Below the pieces are notes generated by a model. The model saw nothing but the letters and a program-made list of their open reading frames with translations. It was not told where the DNA came from and did no database searches. DNA of 64,000 nt from Pyrus communis (Eukaryota; Streptophyta; Magnoliopsida; Rosales; Rosaceae): assembly GCF_963583255.1 (NCBI RefSeq), contig NC_084809.1, forward strand, positions 8,472,215 through 8,536,214, given 5' to 3'. Positions 46,680 to 57,001 of the stretch are shown here, one piece after another. The position numbers and the translations under genes are program-made. Numbering within the stretch: position 1 is the stretch's first letter; each line of letters opens with the position of its first letter.

Positions 46680-47156
46680 ACAGCTAGGCCAGCCCCAACA
46701 GGTTAAGGAGATAAAAGTTTTCTGTACTCGCTGGGGTAGCTGGATGTGTACTCGCTTCAGGATTGTGCCGCGTGGAGATGATATTTTGGAAATTATAGGT
46801 ACTTTGATTTCAAAATTTCGCGCAAAAATGGATTTTCCCGAGTAGGGTTAAATGTGGCAACAACTGCAAAGAAAGTGAAGCGTTGTGCCGTGTACGGTAT
46901 TCAACCCTCTTTATTTTTATTTTTTATTTTTTATTTTTTATTTTTTTTAACAAACGAGATTATTTATATTAAGAAATAAATAGTGGATTTAATCTTACAA
47001 TAGACTAGCAATAATGTGTCTTAACTTTTAATTTTTTTTGTTTTGTTCTTTTCTTAAGTTTATCCAAGTTTTTTCTTTAAAAAAAAAAATCTAATAATTT
47101 TATTTAATGAAAATGACTAAAAACTTAATATGATTAGAAAAAAAAACTTAAAATAA
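46680..47156. other. PAO upstream region and spacer
   Basis: Contains TTTTTATTTTTTATTTTTTATT repeats near 46912-46945 and otherwise AT-rich sequence. No gene is seen. Confidence 0.4.
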
Positions 47157-47568
47157 GGAAGGTGTATTCAATTGAGAATTTGAGAAATTTTAATGGATTT
47201 TTATGGAGTTTAATTGATTTGTAGAGATTTCCTATGAAATTTTGATTCAATTCCCTCGAAATCTCATGGGAAGAGGTGAGATTTGTGGATGCTTAAAATA
47301 CACTACGAAATCTCTCTAATTCCCTCTAATTCCTCAATTTTCTCAAATTCTTTAAAATCAATTTCTAATTGAATACACTTGGAATGTTATAAATTTATTT
47401 AAAATCCTAGTTGAATACACCTAGATTTCTAAAGATTTTAATAAACTATCTTAAAATTATAATTGAATACATCTTGAATTTCAGATAATCACTTAAAATC
47501 CTGATTAAATACCCCTAAATTTATTAAAAGAATTAAAATCCTTCAAAATCTTAATTGAATACACCCCC
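47157..47568. mobile_element. Tourist-like (PIF/Harbinger) MITE
   Basis: Left end GGAAGGTGTATTCAATT and right end reverse-complemented GGGGGTGTATTCAATT, with TAA at 47154-47156 and 47569-47571. The interior repeats TTGAATACAC-type motifs several times, suggesting internal duplication. It is 412 bases with no coding capacity. TAA duplications and G-rich ends fit Harbinger MITEs. Confidence 0.75.
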
Positions 47569-47571
47569 TAA

Positions 47572-48588
47572 ATTAAGAAGTAAGTCTCGCGCATCTCTAC
47601 CCCTCTCTCTCTCTCCCTCTCTCCCTCCTTTATCATTTCCTTTCCCACTCTTCACCCATCACCATCATCTCTCTCTTTTCTTTCCCTTGTTACAAACATC
47701 ATCTCTCTTCTTTTTCACACATCAATATCATATCTCTCTTATCTCTGATGTCACTCCTTCCTCCCATCACTTTCCTTTTTTATTTATTTTGTGAGAAAAT
47801 TGTTGAAATAGTCATTCAACTAAAAATCCATGATAATTGGTCTCTTTACTCATCAAAACGTGCAGATATGGTCAATTTTGTCTACTCCATCAGAATTTCA
47901 TCAAAATGAGCCGTGTTGGAATGATCATTGCAACAACTTGATTAAAGTTTAGGTACCATTACTCTAATTAGGTTAAAGTTAAGGAACCATTTCTTCAATT
48001 AAGTTAAAGTTGAGGGACAATTGCTACAAATTTTCTCATTTGCTTTTCCATATTTGTCTTTTGATTCAGCCTCACGTGCGTAGCACATTACTCATTTTGA
48101 TGGAAGTTCTAGCAAAGTTGATAGAAAATTGATGAGAGGTGGATGGGAGGAGAGAAAGGAGAGAGAAGATAGAGAGGTGGATGGGAGGAGAAATGAGAAA
48201 GAGAAACAAAGAGAGGGGGTGGCGATAGGTGGAAAAGGAAAGAGGGAGAGAGAGAGAAAAATGAGTCTTATTGGACCAGTTTTATTAAGCTGTTTAATTT
48301 GAGTTTTGTCTTAACTATTACATAAAGTTATTAAAATGTTTTTTTTGTTAAGATTAAAAGTTTTGAAATCATTTTCATTAATATTCATTCATAAGAAAAA
48401 AAGATAACAAACATATTTCATGTAGAACTCAGTCCAGTGAATTGTGCTACAATGGATATAATTTATGTAATTGCATTTAATTTATCAAAAAAATAAAAAA
48501 TGAGATTCAAACTTAAGGGTATATGATAAATCATAAAACACACAGCTACAACCAACTTGGGTAAACAATAAATCCATATTTAAGAGAT
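47572..48588. other. Low-complexity spacer
   Basis: A CT-rich block (47590-47720) and a GA-rich block (48120-48265) flank a stretch with repeated GTTAAAGTTRAGGRACCAT-like phrases (47940-48030). The two purine/pyrimidine blocks could pair as an inverted repeat, but only loosely. No gene is seen. Confidence 0.4.
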
Positions 48589-48597
48589 GTATTAATG

Positions 48598-48819
48598 CCA
48601 ACAGGATCCTCTCTGGATACTTTTGGTGAAGATATTGGAATCCGTAAATCTTGTTCGTTCATCGTACATCGTGCGGTTAGTTTTTGTCAGGTATTATTTG
48701 TATTCAATTTTATATAAAAATATTTAAAATAATTTATGACTGCACGATATACGATAAACGGATATGATTCACGAATTTTTAGAATTCTCATAAAGAGGAT
48801 TCGACGAGGATTTGCATTC
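48598..48819. mobile_element. Hairpin MITE, GGATCCTC family, second copy, 9-bp duplication
   Basis: Flanked by GTATTAATG at 48589-48597 and 48820-48828, an exact 9-bp duplication. Arms include AGGATCCTCTCTGG against CGTCGAATCCTC reverse-complemented and CATCGTACATCGTGCGG against CTGCACGATATACGAT. It is the same family as 28546-28766, where the arms are better kept. A 9-bp duplication suggests Mutator-type mobilisation. Confidence 0.8.
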
Positions 48820-49069
48820 GTATTAATGTACCACTTTTGTGGGCTTTGTGTAAATAAGGTTATATTTACGTGTCAAATTAATTATTTGCGCGCATCTTTT
48901 AAGAGAATGATAGGAGTTGGGTTAATATTGAATAATAAGAGAACAGGAGTAGTATTATAAAGGGCTAATCAGATGCTTTTCCATCTCAATTGAATCTTTA
49001 TCATTTTGTCACACACTCGCATCATCGAAACAACCTGAACTTTGAGAGGTAGTTTGGCTCATTTGAAAA

Positions 49070-49289
49070 GGAAGCAGATTGTCTGCCCTTCTTTTTGGTG
49101 TTCTTCTCATCTTTTCATATTTTATGTGGTCACGGTTAAGCCACGTTAATATTTTATATTAATTTTTTTATAAAAATAATAAGACAAAAAATAATATGAA
49201 TATAAAATGTTAACGTGACTTAACCGTGACTGCACAAATAAGAAGGAATGAGAAGAGCACCCAAACAAAAGGGTAAACAATCTGCCTCC
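49070..49289. mobile_element. Hairpin MITE, second copy of the 28001 family
   Basis: GGAAGCAGATTGTCTGCCC at the left pairs with the right end (ACAATCTGCCTCC), and GGTCACGGTTAAGCCACG pairs with CGTGACTTAACCGTGACT. Flanks ATTTGAAAA (49061-49069) and ATTTAAAAA (49290-49298) are a 9-bp duplication with one mismatch. Length is 220 bases. Confidence 0.85.
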
Positions 49290-49298
49290 ATTTAAAAA

Positions 49299-50486
49299 AG
49301 TACCTTCGAAACTTGCACACACAAGGACAAATCTTCCTCAGACTGAGAAGTGTAAACTTGTGGGAATTCCGGAATAGACACAATAGTCACGCAATGTAAA
49401 AATATGTTGCATGCAAAATTTCTACAATATAACATGTTTGCAGACAAATACACTCGTGATATTGACATTCCACTCCTCTTCCTATTTGGTGATATTTATA
49501 TAAAAATAAATGTGGTCATCCCAAGCATCATCTGATGTTTTATTTCAACCGTCAAACATGGAAACTGGTGAAACCAACTAATTCATAAATATTAATATTG
49601 ATGTGAGTGGAATCTTTAGATCTTACGATAATGACGTCTCAAATTCTTATTAATTATTTTCTAACTTTTAAGATAATCTAGCCAGTCATTTTTAATTATA
49701 GTGTCACACATAGGACTTTCATTGCCACTATTTTCGCTTATCAGGTCTTCCAATAACAATAAACTAGAGTTAAATGAATAATGTAAAATTAAAAGATTAA
49801 ATAAATGTCGATGTTGAAATGAAAAGTCATATCTAATTACTATTTTTAAATTCACGTGGATCGTAACTTGAAAACGAAAAATACTAGAGAAATTACGTTT
49901 TTACATCACCTTGATCATGCAGATATATATTACGTTAGTGTTGTATAGTTTTTTAAGCGTTATAAAAGTTTGTATGTTCTAAAATGATGAAATGAACTAA
50001 AGGTTTGTATGTTCTAAAGATCAAGAATGATATGAGGTAAAAGTTGTTATCAAATCGGATCATATACTTTGAATGATGAAATGAAATAAAGGTTGGAAGT
50101 AATACCAATTAATTAATTATTAGGGTTTGTTAGTCAATAACAAAGACATGTAGAGAGGATATATAATTGATCACCAAACCATGCATTAAGAAGAAGAAAG
50201 AAAAAAAAACCTGGCTTCTTAAAGTTGAGGAGGAGTTCCTCCTCAAAATACTTTTGTGGCTTCTTTACAGAATTTCATTTTATGATCGAGATTGTTGATA
50301 TTATAAATCATTATATAAAGAACATCTTTGCAAAAAATGCATTAAAACTAAGATCATTTCATCAATAATTGTAACAAATAGATAGACCGTTTGTAATGCT
50401 TTTACTGAATCCGTCTATCTATTTCCATATAGTTCGATGACAAAAATCTTAGTTTAATTGATTTTTTACAAAGATGATATTTATAT
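49299..50486. other. Intergenic, no gene seen
   Basis: AT-rich sequence with only short open frames. A short phrase GGTTTGTATGTTCTAAA / TTGTATGTTCTAAAATGATG is repeated near 49970 and 50003. Confidence 0.4.
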
Positions 50487-50495
50487 AATAATTTA

Positions 50496-51012
50496 GGGTA
50501 AATTGCCGTTTGACCCCTAAACTATAATCCCAGTTGAAATTGAGCTCCTAAACTATTTTTTTTAGTAAATTAACCCACTAAACTATTTAAAATCAATCAA
50601 TTAACCCCTTGTCATTAGAATGTGAAATCAATTTTGTCAAATTCAAGGGAAAATTAGTCCTTTCTTGATCAATTGTTACTTATCAGCTATAACTACCAAT
50701 AAAATTTTGACACATGGATACAAAATAATCCAGAAACATATAGCATAATGAGAAAGTATTAAAAAAAAAAAACCAACACATTATTTTGTTTTCACATGTC
50801 ATAATTTTATTGGTGGTTATAGTTGACAAGTAAGAATTAATGAAGGAAAAACTAATTTTCCCTTGAATTTGACGAAATAGTAGATGAAATCTACTAACAA
50901 GGGGTCAATTGACTGATTTCAAATAGTTCAAGGGGTTAATTTACCAAAAAAATAGTTCACAGGTCAATTTCAATTGGAGTAATAGTTCAAGAGGTCATTT
51001 GACAGTTTATCC
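50496..51012. mobile_element. Foldback element with long inverted ends and 9-bp duplication
   Basis: The left end GGGTAAATTGCCGTTTGACC and the right end reverse-complemented GGATAAACTGTCAAATGACC pair for more than 200 bases per arm. AATAATTTA is duplicated exactly at 50487-50495 and 51013-51021. The 9-bp duplication suggests a Mutator-like origin. It is 517 bases with no coding capacity. Confidence 0.85.
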
Positions 51013-51021
51013 AATAATTTA

Positions 51022-52527
51022 TGATATGAACGATCTCAATTATAAACACAAAATTCTATAAATTGATCACGTAGTATCTAGAGTTCCTCCTAACCCTTGA
51101 GGAGTCAAATCCTTATTTAAAATAAAAAAATAAAAAAAAATAAAAAAATAAAAAAAGGTATTTGATCGCCAAACCTTTTTATGTATCATGAGTGACGACT
51201 CTTTAATTATAGGCCCCGCTTATTATTATTATGAAAACCACCAAGTTGGACCACTCCCTAAGGCTATCCATAGAGAAAATGAAACGTAACCGAAACCGGT
51301 AGCTGTCGGCCTCCCTTTTTAGTAAATTTTCCCTGCCTCAGCAGTCGGCATCAGATGAGTGCCTTTTCAGAAACAAAAGGAGCCCCAAATCCAACTATCC
51401 TACCACCCATCAAGTTCATGATCGTTTTTTAAGTTCATCATCGTTTTTAAGTGGTAAAAAATATATGATATTCATTTAACTTTTACTGATGAAACAGAGA
51501 TGACTCTTTCTACAGGACTACATCAATATTCTACGAAAAAATGTAAGGGAGACTCTCAAAAGTGACTTTTCATAAACTCTATATTTATCTTATATCTTTG
51601 ACACAATGTTTTATAATGTTGACATAAAAATTAACTTTAAGTTGTGACGTATCAGAAAGTTTCACTTTGAGAGCCTTCTTAGCATTTCTCATGTTCTACA
51701 TACATGGAGTCTCCTTCCACGTAACTACAACTAGTGATTGAGGACTTGCAGCCAATTGTCAATCCCAACAATTATATATATTTATAGGGTGGAAAAAATA
51801 AAGAAAGCAATATAGCAATAATCGAAGAGAAACCAAGTTGCTAATGGAGGGTGATTAGGCATGACAAATGCTTATGCAGTGTGTAGGTTGATGGATGCAA
51901 TTCTAAACCCTAAATCCTAAATCAATCGTCACATGTATTATATAATATATTATCTCAAAATATGATATCTTTAACATTTTTCATCAAGGTTTAATAGAAT
52001 TTACCGAAAAGGTTGAGATTTAAGAGATGGTTGGAGGGCAACCGACAAGAGGAGTTATACTATACATGAGGCTAGCTCAAGCAGTACTAGCTAAAATACG
52101 TGGGGCATTTCTAACAGTACTGGCTAAATTTTTTTTATTGTAACTAGACATATGACTCGCATATCATCTATCCATATCTAAACTATTTATTAAGGGAAGA
52201 GCCATGTCAACTACTTTTCCATAATTCTTATCATGTCGTCATTTTTCTAATATATTTTTCGCTTAGAGAATCATTATTATCACTCCAAAAATCTCATTCT
52301 ACATTCCAAACTTTCTATATTAGAAAAGAAAAATACGTTTGTAAGGAGTGTAGAATGTGATTTTTTTAATGGCAATAACACTTCCCTTCGCTTATTATAT
52401 ATTAGGGATATTTCGTATAATTTTTTTTATCAGGGCTATCTATGTCAATTACTAAAATTTTCACAATATCAATAAGTTCTCTTAACTATTTAGCATATGT
52501 GCATTGCTCATAAACCCATAACTTCTG
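51022..52527. other. Intergenic, no gene seen
   Basis: AT-rich, with an A-rich imperfect (A)nT microsatellite near 51118-51155. Short open frames only. Confidence 0.4.
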
Positions 52528-52537
52528 GTTAGATTTT

Positions 52538-52713
52538 TTTTAATTTTTTTTAGAAAAATAATATTATCTATACTAAGAAGGTGATGGGTAGGCTAAGCCT
52601 GGACTACCAATAATATTGTTCAAATTCGTCTTTGGCGAGAATTGAACCTAAAACCTCTCACTTGCAAGTGAAGATGAATACCACTAAATTGTAGTACTAA
52701 GTGACTCATTTTA
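52538..52713 (-). mobile_element. tRNA-derived SINE, second copy, minus strand
   Basis: Same family as 2631-2797: CACTTGCAAGTGAGAGG, then GGTTCAATTCTCGCC (box B-like) on the minus strand, ending in an A-rich tail (T's near 52538-52550 on the + strand). GTTAGATTTT flanks it at 52528-52537 and 52714-52723, a 10-bp duplication. The first copy has diverged in the box-B region. Confidence 0.75.
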
Positions 52714-52848
52714 GTTAGATTTTCATTAATACAAAAAGTCCTTTGGTTAATAAGAAAAATTAGAAGAGATAGAAAGTTCATAATCCAATAATAAAATAAT
52801 ACTTTTGAATTTGAAACATACACGCCTTCCTTTTGAGGATTAAAAAAC

Positions 52849-52849
<1 letters not shown>

Positions 52850-52895
<46 letters not shown>
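52850..52895 (+). repeat. 46-base A homopolymer
   Basis: An uninterrupted run of A's in spacer DNA. It could be the tail of an old retroinsertion, but nothing recognisable precedes it. Exact length is unreliable in most sequencing methods. Confidence 0.8.
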
Positions 52896-52897
<2 letters not shown>

Positions 52898-53540
52898 GAA
52901 AGGAGTAACATACAAAGGGTTAGATCTTTTCAATGTAGTTTTAATTACTAGCAGCCTAATTTTGCAGAATTGGAGCAAATGCCAAATGATTTTCCTTACC
53001 TAATTACGTACCAAATGTTTCAGCTCATATGATTTCTTGGTGATCCTACTTACCAATGCTTTGCACAAGGATTATCAGCCACAAACTTTTACATAACTAA
53101 ATAAACAATGATTAAATTAGATTAATCCATTCAATATTGCTCTTTCATTACTCAGGCCGGTCAGCACCGACCACGTTTTTTTCAAAGCCCCCAAAGGCTC
53201 AAACGCCATTTCTGTGCAGAGGTTGAAATGTCAAGGGGAAAGGGACGTTCACATTCATGAGGATTATGCATGGGGGCACTTGACCAACCACGTGTTGAAA
53301 ATACATAAATAATTCGTGTTTAATTTGTTGTCGCAAAATTATCTTTCTATGGGGGTGTAAACCAAAGGTCACGTAAGTATCCTACTTTCCACTCCTCCGC
53401 TTGAGGATTTTGTCAAGCCAGAGGCTTTGGGACATAAGTCGGTGGCTTGGGGACACGTGCATCCTTTCATTTGCTGACGTTTGTTTTGTTTTTCTTTCTC
53501 CCCAAATGGAGTTTATTCAGGCTTTTGAACCCGTAACTCA

Positions 53541-53871
53541 AGGCTGGTTTGGTATTACTGTATTTTAAAAAAAAAAATATTTTTGCTGTGCTGTGAAATA
53601 AAGTAGTAGAGTGTTTGGTAAATTTTTTTGTAAAAGTACTTTTGAAAAAAAGAAGAAGCATTGTTATAGTGTTTGGTAAACTTTTATGTAAAACAGATGT
53701 GAAAAAAAGTCGGTTTTTCAAAGCTGGGTTTTGCAGCTTCTTGTTTTTGGCTTTTTTTCACCCAAAACTGTGAAGAAAAACTGAAGCTGAATGTTTACCA
53801 AACACAAAAACAGCTCCCAGCTTTTTTTGATACCAGTTTTTTTCAGAATCACCTCAGTACCAAACCAGGCC
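53541..53871 (-). mobile_element. Tourist-like MITE, first of an inverted pair
   Basis: Ends AGGCTGGTTTGGTATTACT and, reverse-complemented, GGCCTGGTTTGGTACTGAGG. TCA flanks both sides (53538-53540, 53872-53874). It is the reverse complement of the element at 54327-54670 over most of its length, sharing blocks such as GTTTTGCAGCTTCTTGTTTTT. It is 331 bases, non-coding. Confidence 0.75.
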
Positions 53872-54326
53872 TCAATCTTTTCTTTTGTTGTTTTTCTTCA
53901 TAAAAAATTATTTGGTGTTCCCGCGTATCATGTATAAGATCAAATTCATTCAATTTCTAAGAAAAGATTATTAATCCTTAACTTTTTAAGGAACTCTTTA
54001 TCAGTGATTGTGGATAACTTTCAATCTTTTCGACCTTAGTTCCATAGGAGCAAGTCAGAAAGATTGAGAAATAAAACCATCTGATTTGATTCATTGTCAA
54101 TAGTCATGAGATGATAGATAGAAACAACGCTCGTAAAGAGTCCTATTAAAACCAAGAAATATGAGCCTGCCTTTTTTAAGCTAATTAAAGTTTAAAAAAG
54201 TTAGGTCCTCCAACCCTATGTTTTGCTTAAAATCAGGATTATATTGACGAGTAACCATACTTAAGGAGCTTCAATTTTCAAACATCAAGGAACATAGAAA
54301 AATATAAAGAAAATGAAGGTGACTTA

Positions 54327-54670
54327 GACCTAGTTTGGTACTGAGGTGATTCTGAAAAAAGCTGGTATCAAAAAAAGCTGGGAGCTGTTTTTGTGTTTGG
54401 TAAACATTCAACTTCAGCTTTTTTTCACAGTTTTGGGTGAAAAAAGCCAAAAACAAGAAGCTGCAAAACCCAGCTTTGAAAAATCGGCTTTTTTTCACAT
54501 CTGTTTTACATAAAAGTTTACCAAACACTATAATACTGTTTTTTTTTTTTTCAAAAGCACTTTTACAAAAAAGTTTACTAAACACTCTGCTGCTTTATTT
54601 CACAGCTGCTTATTCTCACAGCACAGCAGAATCAGCTTTTTTTCAAAGCATAGTAATACCAAAACAGCCC
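54327..54670 (+). mobile_element. Tourist-like MITE, second of an inverted pair
   Basis: Ends GACCTAGTTTGGTACTGAGG and, reverse-complemented, GGGCTGTTTTGGTATTAC, with TTA at 54324-54326 and 54671-54673. The TTA duplication and TTTGGTA ends fit PIF/Harbinger. It lies about 455 bases from its inverted relative. The open frames across it are artefacts of the repeat. Confidence 0.8.
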
Positions 54671-54673
54671 TTA

Positions 54674-56475
54674 GTCAAGTTATGCTCATATTTAAGTATT
54701 CCATCACTTATCTTAGAGTAATCTTTCATTTTAATCCTTCCCCCAAAATTTTCTTTTTAAATTTATCATTTTCTCTAACTTTTCTACTCTTGATTTGGTG
54801 GACTTCGCTACCACTTGCCCATGTATTAGCTTTTGTTCAGCTTCACTATTAGTGGGATTGTTGAATATTGATTATTTCTCATATATATATGCCCATTTGT
54901 CTACAAATTCATCGTGATTACTGACTAGATGTGTTGAGTTATATATCTGTGCAATTTCGATTCGTAGTGGTAGTCATGACTTGGATTTATGCGCTTTGGT
55001 TTCCAACCTATTTTTGGATACCAATCTAATGTTCCATATTAACCACACGTTTTTCATATCCTCTCGTCCTTCTTGTTTTTATCACCTAACCTAACTCAAT
55101 GGACAGTCCACCCCTAAATGATAAGGTCATTGCCCTTCACACACCCCTAAATGTAGTTTTCGTTCTCACAAGATGATATGAGAAACGTGGAACTGAAAGG
55201 TCATGCATGACCCACATGCACGTTCCCTGCATGCACTGTGTACGTATAATATGCCCTACAAGGAGCCAGATGATATGAGAAGGGGTCAGATAATAAGGCA
55301 ACCTTTTTTGTAAGCATCCTATTCGTTAAGGGTTGAAAAAGCCTCTAAGAAAACTTTATCTTGTAAAGTTCATAGGATTCTTTTTAAAGGAAGAACAATC
55401 TAAAGGGCACGATAACTGTTGATGCTAAACATTGCATCAACTAGCTAGGTTAACGCTAAAAAATTACACAATCACAAAAAGTAACACCCGGTTTGTCGCG
55501 GTCCACCCAACTCCATTGGAGCATCGGGCTACGTTTATAAGTTAATACACAACATCTTCTAATATATTTGTGAAGATTACTTGTTAGTTTGAATCCCACA
55601 CAAGCATTTCTCTTTTTGGCATATTTGTTAAGGAAACAAAAACATTCACAAAAGGCATTAGCACGCATTAAAATGAGTTGTCTTAACTTATAGTAAAAAT
55701 TTGATTTAAGAAATCAATTCATGGTAAATCTTTTTATGACGTTGGATTGTGTGAGGATTTTAGTTTAAGTTTCACATATGATCCTCATAATCTCATGGTC
55801 GCTGTTCTCTATGAGAACATTTTTCTACAAGTGATTTTGAGAGGAGGAAAATCAAATCTTGAACTTTGGATGCATGGAAGATATTTTTAACCTCTTATTG
55901 TAGTAGATTGATAGGGTTAATAGATTAAATAGTTAGTTGTTAGGGAGGAGAGGAATGCGCACCAGAGTGCATAGGTGTGATTGTTTTCACTATGCAGTAA
56001 AACACCATCTTCAAATAGAGTAAACTGCATATTGGTAAAATTACAAGCTACAAGCTCCTTGCTAAAGTTGAATGGTAAAAATTTAAGATAGATAAAATAG
56101 AGTAAACTGTCGATTTGATCCTTTAATTATATTTCGAGTAAATTTTTTATCTATAAACTAAGTCCTTAAACTCATTAAAAACTGCAGATTTCATCTTTAC
56201 TATAAGAATAGAAGCTATTCAATTCAAATTACCATCAATTTAAGTCATGTGACTTGCACATGAAAATAATTGGCATGCACCATTGGAAAAATGAATGGGC
56301 TTCCCAAGTCTCTATTAGGCTTTTAATGTGGCATTCGAAGTGGACTTAGGCCCAGTCCAATTGGCTGGGCTAGCCGTTCCAACAATGTGTCCAGAGACAT
56401 TGATTTCCAAGGTAACATCACCAAATTTCCAATGACATCAAATTTCCATCAACGAAAGCAAAGAACCAAAGAAAC
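54674..56475. other. Intergenic, no gene seen
   Basis: AT-rich. Near 56100 a TAAACTGTCGATTTGATCC phrase resembles the end of the foldback element at 50496-51012, but I found no partner end. No gene is supported. Confidence 0.4.
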
Positions 56476-56478
56476 TGA

Positions 56479-56657
56479 AGGCATGTTTGGTATTCAATTT
56501 GTATTCAGTTTTTTAACTTAAAAACAGTTTTTCAGTTTCAAGCTAAGAATATTTGTTTGGTAAAACTATTTTTAGAAATTGAACTCAAAACCAATTTGAA
56601 AAACAGCCTATATTAAAAACAGAAAAAGTTAGTTTTTCAGTTTTCAAACTCAACACT

Positions 56658-56696
<39 letters not shown>

Positions 56697-56998
56697 AGTT
56701 CTCTTCTCTCTTCCTCCTCTGTCCCTATCTCTTCTCTTTCATCTCTCTCTACTCTAACACCACATCCTCTCTGTCCTCTTTCTACCCTCAAGCCAGATCC
56801 TCTCTTTCTTACTTCCGTCAGTGCCACCAATGAATTGATGGGTGCATTTTTTTTTCTTTAAAAAAAATGTGAATATAAAAACAATTTTGAATTTTATACC
56901 AAATAAATTTTGAGTCTTATTGAAAATTGTTCTTAAAAATGGTTTTAAGAAATATTTTTAAAAAGGATGAATTTTTTTAGTAGGATACCAAACGGGCC
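56479..56998. mobile_element. Tourist-like MITE carrying a (CT)n microsatellite
   Basis: Left end AGGCATGTTTGGTATTCAA and right end reverse-complemented GGCCCGTTTGGTATCCTAC. Flanks are TGA and TTA (one mismatch). The CT repeat occupies 56660-56692, followed by a CT-rich stretch to about 56820. It is related in its ends to the pair at 53541 and 54327. Length 520 bases, non-coding. Confidence 0.65.
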
Positions 56999-57001
56999 TT
57001 A

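Noticed and set aside
56585..56830. An arginine/glutamate-rich 81-codon frame
   Set aside because: It is the translation of a (CT)n microsatellite inside a MITE.
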